Source of the DNA: Chitinophagales bacterium | GTDB taxonomy: Bacteria > Bacteroidota > Bacteroidia > Chitinophagales > Saprospiraceae | Assembly (NCBI GenBank): GCA_013298845.1 | Contig: JAAFJN010000012.1 | Coordinates: 62,001-126,000 of the forward strand | DNA length: 64,000 nucleotides | Direction of reading: 5' to 3' | Part shown: piece after piece, positions 45,525 to 53,254 of the stretch | How positions within the stretch are numbered: position 1 is the stretch's first letter | Layout of the letters: each line of letters opens with the position of its first letter | Notes under the pieces: model-generated | The model's database searches: none | What the model was told of the DNA's origin: nothing | The model's input: only the letters and a program-made list of their open reading frames with translations | Position numbers and translations under genes: made by a program

Positions 45525-46516
45525 TAGTTGAGCATATCCCAGAGTTTATCTTTTAACTTCTGGATATTTTTGCCGGTTATGGAAGAAATAAAGAACACCT
45601 CGATGCCCGGTGGCAAGGTAGGGCGCAGCATTTTTTCCAGGTCGTCGTCAATTAAATCAGATTTGGTTATGGCCAACAAACGGGGTTTATCCAGCAAATC
45701 GGGGTTAAACTGTTCCAATTCGTTGATCAAAATACCAAACTCTTCGGCCAATGTCCGCTCGGTATCGGCGGGAATCATGAACAACAAAAGACTGTTTCGT
45801 TCAATGTGCCGCAAAAAGCGATGCCCAATTCCCCGGCCTTCGTGCGCGCCTTCGATGATACCCGGAATATCGGCCATAATAAAGTTTTGGCCGGGCCGCA
45901 CCGATACAATGCCGAGTTGAGGCACCAGGGTCGTAAATGGGTAATCGCCAATTTTGGGTTTGGCGGCCGAAACCGCACTCAGCAATGTACTTTTACCGGC
46001 ATTAGGGAAACCCACCAGGCCCACATCGGCCAATACCTTGAGTTCAAGAATAACCCAGGCTTCGGTGCCGCTTTCGCCGGGTTGGGCGTGGGTAGGAGCC
46101 TGATTGATGGAGTTTTTAAAAAACGTATTGCCTTTACCACCGCGCCCGCCGGGGTATAGAATCTGGCGTTCGCCGCGTTCGGTAATTTCCATGAGGACTT
46201 CGCCCGTTTCGGCATCGCGGGCAATGGTACCCAGCGGTACTTTTACCACAATGTCTTTACCGTCGGAGCCGGTTTTCATGCCACCTCGGCCGCCTTGTCC
46301 ATCGCTGGCGTAAATGTGTTTGGTGTATTTGAGCGAAAGCAGGGTCCACTCCTGCGGGTCTGCTTCGAGGATAATATGCCCGCCACGACCGCCATCGCCG
46401 CCGTCGGGGCCGCCATTGGGCATGGCCGGACCACGGAAGAAGTGTACACTTCCCGCGCCGCCTTTTCCGCTTCGGAAAAGTATCTTTACGTAATCAACAA
46501 AATTCTGTTCTGCCAT
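45524..46516 (-). CDS. obgE: Obg-family GTPase
   Basis: 330 residues. The glycine-rich Obg domain (1-158: GGPDGGDGGRGGHIILEA, YPGGRGGKGNTFF) precedes the G domain with G1 LVGFPNAGKSTLL, G3 MADIPGIIEGAHEG and G4 ITKSD. There is no C-terminal OCT domain, as usual for shorter Obg proteins. Acts in 50S ribosome maturation and stress response. First gene of a two-gene unit with rfaE2. Confidence 0.95.
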   Translation of the reverse strand: MAEQNFVDYVKILFRSGKGGAGSVHFFRGPAMPNGGPDGGDGGRGGHIILEADPQEWTLLSLKYTKHIYASDGQGGRGGMKTGSDGKDIVVKVPLGTIARDAETGEVLMEITERGERQILYPGGRGGKGNTFFKNSINQAPTHAQPGESGTEAWVILELKVLADVGLVGFPNAGKSTLLSAVSAAKPKIGDYPFTTLVPQLGIVSVRPGQNFIMADIPGIIEGAHEGRGIGHRFLRHIERNSLLLFMIPADTERTLAEEFGILINELEQFNPDLLDKPRLLAITKSDLIDDDLEKMLRPTLPPGIEVFFISSITGKNIQKLKDKLWDMLN

Positions 46517-46524
46517 TTCGGGAC

Positions 46525-46532
46525 AAAGGTAC
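46525..46532 (-). promoter_or_regulatory. -7 box (TACCTTTG) of obgE
   Basis: TACCTTTG on the minus strand ends 8 bases before the ATG, giving a nearly leaderless transcript. No clear -33 box. Confidence 0.5.
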
Positions 46533-46670
46533 GATGAAGAATTGGAGTAGTTTTTAAAAAAGTTCAGGTTCGTATAAGCGGTTATAGTACCATTAACACG
46601 AAGTATGGGTCGTTTTTAGGTGGTTTTTAGTTGAAAAATAAAAAAAAACGGGAAAAGGGGAACTTGCCCC

Positions 46671-46702
46671 TTGCGGTGTACGTTAAAATACCCTTAACTT
46701 TG
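46671..46702 (+). promoter_or_regulatory. Promoter upstream of the anti-sigma-type kinase gene
   Basis: TTG (46671), a 21-base spacer and TAACTTTG (46695-46702). The predicted leader is about 165 bases, long for this window. The 46533-46839 region has no gene. Confidence 0.5.
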
Positions 46703-46875
46703 TGGCGAAATACTTCACTAGCTCTGTTTTATTTTGTTGTTCAAACTATTACAGTAACGTGTCTTGTATTGCAAATGTAACCCTTTTCCTGTATCTTTTT
46801 TAATCCGCTCCAATTGTCATTTGTAATATTCTTGAATGGTTGTTTTCACAGCATTTCAAATCCACTTACTTGCGA

Positions 46876-47280
46876 ATGGGTAACTTAGACACAGAGTTTT
46901 CACTACCATCAGACCCCAATCACGTTTATCACGTGCAACCTTTTATTGACGATGTAGCCCAACGCTACAGACTCTCCGCAGACACACAAGGTAATATGCT
47001 CCTTACACTTACAGAGGCAGTTACCAATGCGATGCTTCACGGCAATCGTGGCGACTGCTCAAAAAGGGTTTCGATTTCACTTCATCGGCATAAAGACGCC
47101 CTCGAAGTACGCGTATCTGACCAAGGCGATGGTTTTAACCCGGATTGTGTACCCGACCCCACCAGCCCCGAATGTCTGGAAAAATGTGGCGGACGTGGTA
47201 TCTATCTGATGCGCGAACTCAGTGATGATTGCCGTTTTATGAAAAATGGCTCCACCGTGGCGATGCGCTTTAAACTTTAA
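46876..47280 (+). CDS. Anti-sigma-factor-type serine/histidine kinase-like ATPase (RsbW/SpoIIAB)
   Basis: 134 residues from ATG 46876. GHKL ATPase motifs: N box LTEAVTNAMLHGN, G1 DQGDGF, G2 GGRGIYLMRELSDD. Single-domain proteins of this type phosphorylate an anti-sigma antagonist and hold a sigma factor or another output. No STAS or PP2C gene is adjacent, so the target is unknown. A TTG start at 46840 would add 12 residues. Confidence 0.88.
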   Translation: MGNLDTEFSLPSDPNHVYHVQPFIDDVAQRYRLSADTQGNMLLTLTEAVTNAMLHGNRGDCSKRVSISLHRHKDALEVRVSDQGDGFNPDCVPDPTSPECLEKCGGRGIYLMRELSDDCRFMKNGSTVAMRFKL

Positions 47281-47360
47281 TTGTTACGATATGGTTGTAT
47301 AAATTCGCGTCTCGTTACAATATTTTGGCACGACCAACAGTTTTTATAACATAACACACA

Positions 47361-47397
47361 CCAACTGCCGACCGGGATGTCCCCGATCGGCAGTTGG
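47361..47397 (+). terminator. Hairpin terminator after the kinase gene
   Basis: CCAACTGCCGA pairs perfectly with TCGGCAGTTGG, with an inner CGGG/CCCG continuation, and is followed by CATTTTATTTTAT. Confidence 0.8.
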
Positions 47398-47425
47398 CAT
47401 TTTATTTTATCCTCTACGATTACTA

Positions 47426-48289
47426 ATGGCTAATTCCTCAGATTCTGGCGGCGTTATTTTTAAAACCGGCCTGTTCGCAATACTCGCGGGCATTGCGTTT
47501 TGGATTTTTAACCGGGGTTCCGGCTCCACGGACAGTTCCGATTCATCTCCCAACACCGAACAACGCGCTTCAACGAACGAGGGCACGGCCCCGGAAGACA
47601 TTAAAGCCGCCGATGTACCCGATTATTTGCCCAAATACAAAGGCGAAGAAGTACAACACACCTGGTTTACCCTGTCGTACCTCGAAGAACACGAGCAGGC
47701 CGAGTGGGTGGCTTACGAACTTACCCGCAAACAACTGAATCAAAATTGGGCCGATCGGGCCGGAATGGCTTTCATGCCCGATCCAAATGTACGTACCGAA
47801 AGTGCGACACCACGCGACTACACGGGCAGCGGTTACGACCGAGGCCACCTTTGCCCCGCCGCCGATATGAGTTTTGACACCACTGCGCTCCGCGAAACAT
47901 TTTACATGAGCAATATCAGTCCGCAGGCCAAGGGTTTTAATACCGGTGCCTGGCGGCAAATGGAGGGTTTAACCCGCGATTGGGCGCGCAAATTCAACCG
48001 GGTATTTGTGGTCACCGGCCCCATTTTATCTCGACCGGGTATCCAGCAAATCGGGTTTAGCAAAGTGACCGTTCCCGTTGGGTTTTACAAGGTCATTTAC
48101 GCCCCGGAAAAAGATATGGCCATCGGGTTTGTGGTGCCCAACCAAAAAACGGATCGCCCGGTGATGGAATACGCCTTTCCGGTAGATTACGTGGAAAAAA
48201 TGACGGGCATTGATTTTTTCCCCGAAATCCTCAACGGAAAACGGGAATCGGTGGAAAAGGAATTGGATAAATCATCATGGCCCCAGTAG
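47426..48289 (+). CDS. Membrane-anchored DNA/RNA non-specific endonuclease (NUC1 family)
   Basis: 287 residues. One N-terminal membrane helix (VIFKTGLFAILAGIAFWIF), a Ser/Thr/Glu-rich linker to about 65, then the beta-beta-alpha-metal nuclease: the DRGH motif in GYDRGHLCPAADM with catalytic His141, the metal Asn in FYMSNISPQAKGFN, and RVFVVTGPI. Such enzymes degrade DNA and RNA without sequence preference; the anchor places this one on the periplasmic side, suited to nutrient use or destruction of incoming DNA. The final residues (SSWPQ) and stop merge into the tandem array that follows. Confidence 0.9.
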   Translation: MANSSDSGGVIFKTGLFAILAGIAFWIFNRGSGSTDSSDSSPNTEQRASTNEGTAPEDIKAADVPDYLPKYKGEEVQHTWFTLSYLEEHEQAEWVAYELTRKQLNQNWADRAGMAFMPDPNVRTESATPRDYTGSGYDRGHLCPAADMSFDTTALRETFYMSNISPQAKGFNTGAWRQMEGLTRDWARKFNRVFVVTGPILSRPGIQQIGFSKVTVPVGFYKVIYAPEKDMAIGFVVPNQKTDRPVMEYAFPVDYVEKMTGIDFFPEILNGKRESVEKELDKSSWPQ

Positions 48290-48472
48290 GGGCAACCCTT
48301 GTGGTTGTCCTACTACATGGGGCCAAAACAAACAGGGGCAACCCTTGTGGTTGTCCTACTATACGGGGCCATAACAAACAGGGGCAACCCTTGTGGTTGT
48401 CCTACTATACGGGGCCAAAACAAACAGGGGCAACCCTTGTGGTTGTCCTACTATACGGGGCCATAACGAATA
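48289..48472 (+). repeat. Tandem array, four units of 46 bp
   Basis: GGGGCAACCCTTGTGGTTGT begins at 48289, 48335, 48381 and 48427, each followed by CCTACTATACGGGGCCATAA or a close variant. Every unit contains a dyad (GGCAACC/GGTTGTC). The array ends where the next element begins. Confidence 0.88.
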
Positions 48473-48577
48473 GAGGCTGTCTCATAAGTAAGACAACCAG
48501 AGCATCGATATTTTTGAACATCGAACATCGAACAATTGAACACCGAACAGCGAAGTATCCGCTTATGAGACAGCCTC
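48473..48577. mobile_element. Short inverted-repeat element (MITE-like), 105 bp
   Basis: Perfect 16-bp ends GAGGCTGTCTCATAAG and the reverse complement at 48562-48577. The inside consists of GAACATCGAACA-type units. No frame, no evident target duplication. The gap 48578-48693 holds nothing recognised. Confidence 0.65.
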
Positions 48578-48693
48578 ACCACGCGAATTAATTACAAAAT
48601 ATAATATGTAGTTTAGAAAATCGTCGCTTAAACGCGGAATAATGCCACACAATCCGCTGCGGCGCATCTTAACCTTATTCAATTAAACATCAT

Positions 48694-48766
48694 TTCGCTG
48701 TTCGACACTTCGCTGTTCGATGTTCGCTGTTCGGTGTTCGATGTTCAACACTTCGCTGTTCAACAG
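48694..48766 (+). repeat. GTTCG-type tandem tract
   Basis: Units such as TTCGCTGTTCGA, TGTTCGGTG and TTCAACACTTCGCTG, related to 9521-9639 and, in reverse orientation, to the interior of the 48473 element. Confidence 0.7.
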
Positions 48767-48770
48767 CCCC

Positions 48771-49523
48771 CTACTGACGTATCACCTCCCGTACCTTCAC
48801 CGCGAGGTTACCGCCTGCGTCGAGCCATTTGGCAATAACACTAATTTCGTCGGGGGTAAGTTGCGCTTTGCCTTTCGGCGGCATGTGTTCTTCCTCGTGG
48901 GCGGGAAGAATCAAGCGTTGGTACAAGGCACTGCTGTCGGCGCTGCCAAAACTAATTTCCAGTCCTTTTTCGCCCCCTTTTAGCAAGTGTTCGTACGAAT
49001 CCATCATCAGGTTACCTTTGGCTTTGGATGGATTATGACACGACACGCATTTGCTGTCCAAAATGGGTTGTATCAAGGCCGTATAAGCCACATCATCGGG
49101 GTTAGCGGCGTTGAGGTCCACGGGTTGGGGGGGTTCGGTAAACACGTAATTGGCACCGTGGGTCAGGTCACCTCCAAAGTGCCCGGCGGTGCCAACCAAG
49201 GCCGTCGCGGCCAATACCGCTGCATTAAAATAAGGCTTTCCAAATAACCACCAACAGCCACCGCACAGGGCCGCCGCCGCAATGCCCGACCATTGGTGCC
49301 ACCACAAAGCCCCTTCTTCGTAGCCGCCTTGCTGGGCCAAAAGCCACCCGCAGATGGCCGTTAGCACCGCCGAAACGGCGGCAATTTTGATTGAAAAAGC
49401 AATAAACGGCTCAAATTCGGCCGTTTTTTTCCATTTCGACCAAATCACCAACAACGCCGCCAGCACCATAATCCCAATGGGCAAGTGCAGGGCTAATAAG
49501 TGAAACCGACCAGCGACGAACAT
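48771..49523 (-). CDS. Membrane-bound c-type cytochrome with DUF2231-like N-terminus
   Basis: 250 residues. Four membrane helices in the first 130 residues, beginning FHLLALHLPIGIMVLAALL (DUF2231 style). A periplasmic tail follows with the haem-attachment site SKCVSCHNPSKAKG and the likely axial Met in EEEHMPPKGKAQLTP. The tail is of the planctomycete-type cytochrome C group often joined to dehydrogenases. Probably an electron carrier at the inner membrane; partner not evident. Confidence 0.82.
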   Translation of the reverse strand: MFVAGRFHLLALHLPIGIMVLAALLVIWSKWKKTAEFEPFIAFSIKIAAVSAVLTAICGWLLAQQGGYEEGALWWHQWSGIAAAALCGGCWWLFGKPYFNAAVLAATALVGTAGHFGGDLTHGANYVFTEPPQPVDLNAANPDDVAYTALIQPILDSKCVSCHNPSKAKGNLMMDSYEHLLKGGEKGLEISFGSADSSALYQRLILPAHEEEHMPPKGKAQLTPDEISVIAKWLDAGGNLAVKVREVIRQ

Positions 49524-49529
49524 TTTTTT

Positions 49530-49708
49530 TAGTGAAAAGTGAATAGTGAATAGTGAAAAACGAAGAGTGAATAGTGAAGAGTGAAGAGTGAAGAGTTAAG
49601 AGTGAAAACACAATGCGTTTAGTTGCTCCTACGGTATGTTATTTTACCAATAAAAGCACACTCTACAACGAGCAAAACTATTCACTCTTCACTATTCACT
49701 CTTCACTA
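49530..49708. repeat. Inverted-repeat element with 76-bp core
   Basis: Arms 49530-49603 and 49680-49708 of GTGAAGA-type units; core 49604-49679 matches 23051-23126 at 72 of 76 bases. The right arm touches the OPT gene stop codon. Confidence 0.85.
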
Positions 49709-51757
49709 ATTCGGTTTTCTGGCGATACGAATTAAAATCAGGCCCAGGGCCGCGAAGAAAAGGGTGCCCAGTAATTGATAACCACCTTCGCCCATCCATT
49801 CGGTCAGGCCGTGTTCCATACTGATGGAGCCTAAGGCTTTGGCGGTACCGTCGGAGGCTTGTAACAACGCCACCACGACCCCAGCCAAGGCACCGCCCGC
49901 CACCAAACCCGTGGCAAACAAACTGCCTTTGCCCAAATCCGCGTCTTCGGCGGCTTCACCCTTGCGCTGACCAATCCAGTCCGTCAAACCTTTGAGCACA
50001 CCACCAATCCAAATGGGCAATGTAGTGGACAAGGGCAGATACAAACCCACGGCAAACGACAGCGATTTCACCGCGCACAACTCCAGGGTAATGGAAATAA
50101 ACAACCCCACCAGCACAAATTGCCAATCGAGATTTTGTGATAATAAACCTTTAATCAACGTCGCCATCAGGGTAGCCTGCGGCGCGTCGTATTTGTAACC
50201 AATGGCGTGTTGTACGCCCTGCGCGCGCAAATCGGCGGTAGGGTTATCGAGGTATAACACCGTCATACCAATGACCAATGAAGAAACAACGACCCCGATA
50301 AACAACGCCATTTGTTGGTAGCGCGGGGTAGCGCCCACGATATAACCCGTTTTCAGGTCCTGCGAAGTAGCGCCCGCATTGGCCGCCGCAATACAAATCA
50401 TACTACCCACCACGAGGGCCATGGGTTCGTAAAATTTACCGGTCCAACCCACCCCGATAAACACCAGGGCCGTACCCATAATGGTCGCAATCGTCATACC
50501 CGAAATGGGGTTGTTGGAAGACCCAATAATACCCACAATCCGGCTGGACACCGTTACAAAGAAAAAGCCGAATACAATGACCAATACCCCGATGAGCAAT
50601 TTGCTCAAAATGCCATCGCCGGGAATGGCGGGCAAAATGGCCATCAGAACAATCAGGGCCAAACTGCCAATGCCCACTACTTTTAGGCTAAGGTCATTGT
50701 CGGTACGCGAAATATTTTCGGCGCGTTCCGGGTTGCGGATGGTTTCCAGACTTTCTTTAAACGAACTAACAATAGTGGGTAAGGTTTTTAACAAGGTAAT
50801 AAAACCCGCTCCGGCCACGGCTCCGGCCCCAATTTGGCGCACGTAAGCCCGGTAAATGGCGCTTGTAAGATCGCTAAAGGTTTGGGTATCGGGGTTCCAG
50901 CCAAATTTGTAACCCGTTAAAGCACCCGTTGCGGTGTCAAAAATGCGCAACATATCCAATTTATCCAATTGCGCGGCAATGGTTCCCGCCGGTACCAGCG
51001 TGGCCAACAGGGGAATCAGGCCCATCCAGGCGAGTACGCCACCGGCCACGAGTACACCCGCAATCCGTGGCCCGATGATATAACCCACCCCCAGGTATTC
51101 GGGGGTAATTTCACCGCTGATTCGCGCCGCCGGGAGGTATTTATTCACCGCCGAAGTCGCCCAGGTCGGCGTTTCGGCAATAACCCGAAATACCTTTTGC
51201 AACAAAGCATAAACAAAAGCAACGCCCAAACCCACAAAAGCCGGTTTGGCAAAATCGCCACCTTTTTCACCCGCCACCAACACGTGCGCGCAGGCCGTTC
51301 CTTCGGGATAAGGCAGGTTATCGTGTTCTTTTACAATGAGCGATTTGCGCAGGGGAATCATCATCAAAACCCCCAAAATACCCCCAAAAATGGCCAGCAT
51401 CAGGATGGTCCAGTAGTTGAAATACCCTTTACCCACCCCGTCACTGAGGAATAAAAACGCCGGCAGGGTAAATACGACCCCGGCCGCTACCGATTCTCCG
51501 GCGGAACCCGCCGTTTGGATAATGTTATTTTCGAGAATGGTGGTGCCCAAAAACCGGCGACCCAGCGAAATGGCCAATACCGCAATCGGGATGGAGGCCG
51601 ATACCGTTAAACCGGCTTTGAGGGCCAAATACACCGTGGCCGCGCCAAAAAGGATACCAAAAAGCGCGCCCAGGATAATCGCGCGGACTGTAAATTCTTT
51701 CACCGATGTATCGGAGGAAAGTACATAGGGCTTAAATTCGTTTTGTTTGTCAGACAT
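49706..51757 (-). CDS. OPT-family oligopeptide/metal-complex transporter
   Basis: 683 residues with about 16 hydrophobic segments. OPT signatures: SNNPISGMTIATIMGTAL in the middle and GNxA-like ANAGATSQDLKTGYIVGATP. N-terminus VKEFTVRAIILGALFGILFG is the standard start. Bacterial OPT proteins carry peptides or metal chelates across the inner membrane. In a proteolytic bacterium with DPP11 and secreted protease, peptide uptake is plausible, but the substrate cannot be told. Confidence 0.92.
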   Translation of the reverse strand: MSDKQNEFKPYVLSSDTSVKEFTVRAIILGALFGILFGAATVYLALKAGLTVSASIPIAVLAISLGRRFLGTTILENNIIQTAGSAGESVAAGVVFTLPAFLFLSDGVGKGYFNYWTILMLAIFGGILGVLMMIPLRKSLIVKEHDNLPYPEGTACAHVLVAGEKGGDFAKPAFVGLGVAFVYALLQKVFRVIAETPTWATSAVNKYLPAARISGEITPEYLGVGYIIGPRIAGVLVAGGVLAWMGLIPLLATLVPAGTIAAQLDKLDMLRIFDTATGALTGYKFGWNPDTQTFSDLTSAIYRAYVRQIGAGAVAGAGFITLLKTLPTIVSSFKESLETIRNPERAENISRTDNDLSLKVVGIGSLALIVLMAILPAIPGDGILSKLLIGVLVIVFGFFFVTVSSRIVGIIGSSNNPISGMTIATIMGTALVFIGVGWTGKFYEPMALVVGSMICIAAANAGATSQDLKTGYIVGATPRYQQMALFIGVVVSSLVIGMTVLYLDNPTADLRAQGVQHAIGYKYDAPQATLMATLIKGLLSQNLDWQFVLVGLFISITLELCAVKSLSFAVGLYLPLSTTLPIWIGGVLKGLTDWIGQRKGEAAEDADLGKGSLFATGLVAGGALAGVVVALLQASDGTAKALGSISMEHGLTEWMGEGGYQLLGTLFFAALGLILIRIARKPN

Positions 51758-51906
51758 AGTTGTGCGTTAATGTTGTGTCGTTGGTCAAATGATTTATTGC
51801 CTGCAAAAAGTCGAGCAATGTACAATCATTTGTAAATTGGCATCAACGTTTTTACCAAATTTATGAAATTTTGGCCAAAAATAAACGTCAATCCAAAAAA
51901 CCAATT

Positions 51907-51914
51907 TATCTTTG
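51907..51914 (+). promoter_or_regulatory. -7 box (TATCTTTG) upstream of the DAHP synthase gene
   Basis: TATCTTTG, 79 bases before the ATG. The nearest TTTTG is too far for a standard -33. Confidence 0.4.
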
Positions 51915-51993
51915 CATCATCGTACTATTACAGTAATACATTTAATCAAAACAAAAGCACTTACTTTTTTGTTTTTTCAGAAAATATTGAAAA

Positions 51994-53103
51994 ATGAAAT
52001 TTACGCCCATATTCGATCATAAACGCCCCATTCTCATCGCCGGACCTTGTTCCGCCGAAACCGAAGAACAAGTATTGGCCACGGCGCACGGCCTGAAAGA
52101 CAGCGGTATTCAGATGTACCGCGCCGGCATTTGGAAACCCCGCACCCGCCCCGGTGCTTTCGAAGGCGTGGGTACGCCTGGCCTGAAATGGCTCAAACGC
52201 GTAAAAGAAGAAACGGGTTTGCCGGTCACAACCGAGGTAGCCAACGCCCAACACGTGTACGATTGCCTCAAATACGGCATTGATGCCTTCTGGATTGGGG
52301 CGCGGACGACGGTGAACCCCTTTTCGGTGCAGGAAATCGCCGACGCCATGTCGGGCAGCGATATTCCGGTGATTGTTAAAAATCCGGTGAACCCCGACTA
52401 CAAATTGTGGGTGGGTGCCATCGAACGGTTGTACAAAGCGGGATTAACGCGCATTGCGGCCATTCACCGGGGTTTTTCGAGTTACGGCGATTCCAAGTAC
52501 CGCAACGTTCCCCGGTGGCAAATGGCCATTGACCTGATGCAGGAATTCCCCGATTTGGAGGTCATTTGTGATATTTCCCACATCTGCGGTCGCCGCGATA
52601 TTTTGGCGGAAACCGCCCAAAAAGCCTACGATCTCAACATGGATGGCCTGATGGTGGAAGTTCACCCAGCCCCCGATACGGCCTGGAGCGACGCCGCACA
52701 GCAAATTACGCCGCCTCAATTTATCGAAATGGTCAACGGCCTCGTGCGCCGCCACACCACTTCTACCGACCCCGATTATTTGATACAAATTGAAAATTAC
52801 CGCTCCGAACTCGATGATCTGGACGAGGAACTAATCGCCATCATCAGCCGCCGTATGCAATTGGTGCGCGAAGTGGGGGCCATTAAAAAAGAAAAAAACA
52901 TCGCCGTGTTACAGCCGGAGCGGTTCCGGGCCATGCGCGAAGCACTGAGCCGCCGCGCCGCCAAAAATGAACTCAGCCCGGAATTTATTTCCATGCTGCT
53001 CGAAGCCGTCCACCAGGAAAGCATTAATCAACAGGAGCATATTATGAATCCGCAACGGGCCGCCGCCCCCGAACGCCCAGCGGAATTGTGGCTGAATGAT
53101 TAG
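51994..53103 (+). CDS. Bifunctional 3-deoxy-7-phosphoheptulonate synthase / chorismate mutase
   Basis: 369 residues. Residues 1-260 are a type I-beta DAHP synthase: ILIAGPCSAETEEQV, KPRTRPGAFEGVG, VKNPVNPDYKLWVG, EVHPAPDTAWSDAAQQ. Residues 265-350 are an AroQ chorismate mutase (YRSELDDLDEELIAIISRR, REVGAIKKEKNIAVLQPER). The fusion controls entry into aromatic synthesis and the branch to phenylalanine/tyrosine; in related fused enzymes the mutase domain gives feedback by prephenate. A short Ala/Pro-rich tail follows. Confidence 0.94.
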   Translation: MKFTPIFDHKRPILIAGPCSAETEEQVLATAHGLKDSGIQMYRAGIWKPRTRPGAFEGVGTPGLKWLKRVKEETGLPVTTEVANAQHVYDCLKYGIDAFWIGARTTVNPFSVQEIADAMSGSDIPVIVKNPVNPDYKLWVGAIERLYKAGLTRIAAIHRGFSSYGDSKYRNVPRWQMAIDLMQEFPDLEVICDISHICGRRDILAETAQKAYDLNMDGLMVEVHPAPDTAWSDAAQQITPPQFIEMVNGLVRRHTTSTDPDYLIQIENYRSELDDLDEELIAIISRRMQLVREVGAIKKEKNIAVLQPERFRAMREALSRRAAKNELSPEFISMLLEAVHQESINQQEHIMNPQRAAAPERPAELWLND

Positions 53104-53118
53104 GGTTGAATTTGTTGT

Positions 53119-53166
53119 AAGGGTTTAAGTTGTTGAATTTGTTTTGCCCGTTGTAGCGTACACGTT
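53119..53166 (+). repeat. Repeat ending GTAGCGTACACGTT, copy 2
   Basis: AAGGGTTTAAGTTGTTGAAT through GTAGCGTACACGTT (53153-53166), similar to 25473-25520. Confidence 0.7.
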
Positions 53167-53201
53167 GTTTGTTTTTTGAACTTTTTTCCTTCGTAGGGCG
53201 C

Positions 53202-53248
53202 TTTTAATCATTGTACGGGCGGCCAAGCCACCCGTACAATGATTAAAA
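53202..53248. terminator. Bidirectional hairpin between convergent genes
   Basis: TTTTAATCATTGTACGGG and its exact complement enclose GCGGCCAAGCCA-type bases. The A/T-rich foot gives a T run on both strands. It separates the DAHP synthase gene from the giant secreted gene. The stem resembles the outer hairpins of the 40161-40626 element. Confidence 0.75.
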
Positions 53249-53254
53249 ACAAAC

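Noticed and set aside
48289-48472. Possible CRISPR array
   Set aside because: The units are directly joined tandem copies with no unique spacers, and no cas genes are present.
48473-48577. Target-site duplication of the 105-bp element
   Set aside because: Bases next to the two ends do not match convincingly, so only the inverted ends are claimed.
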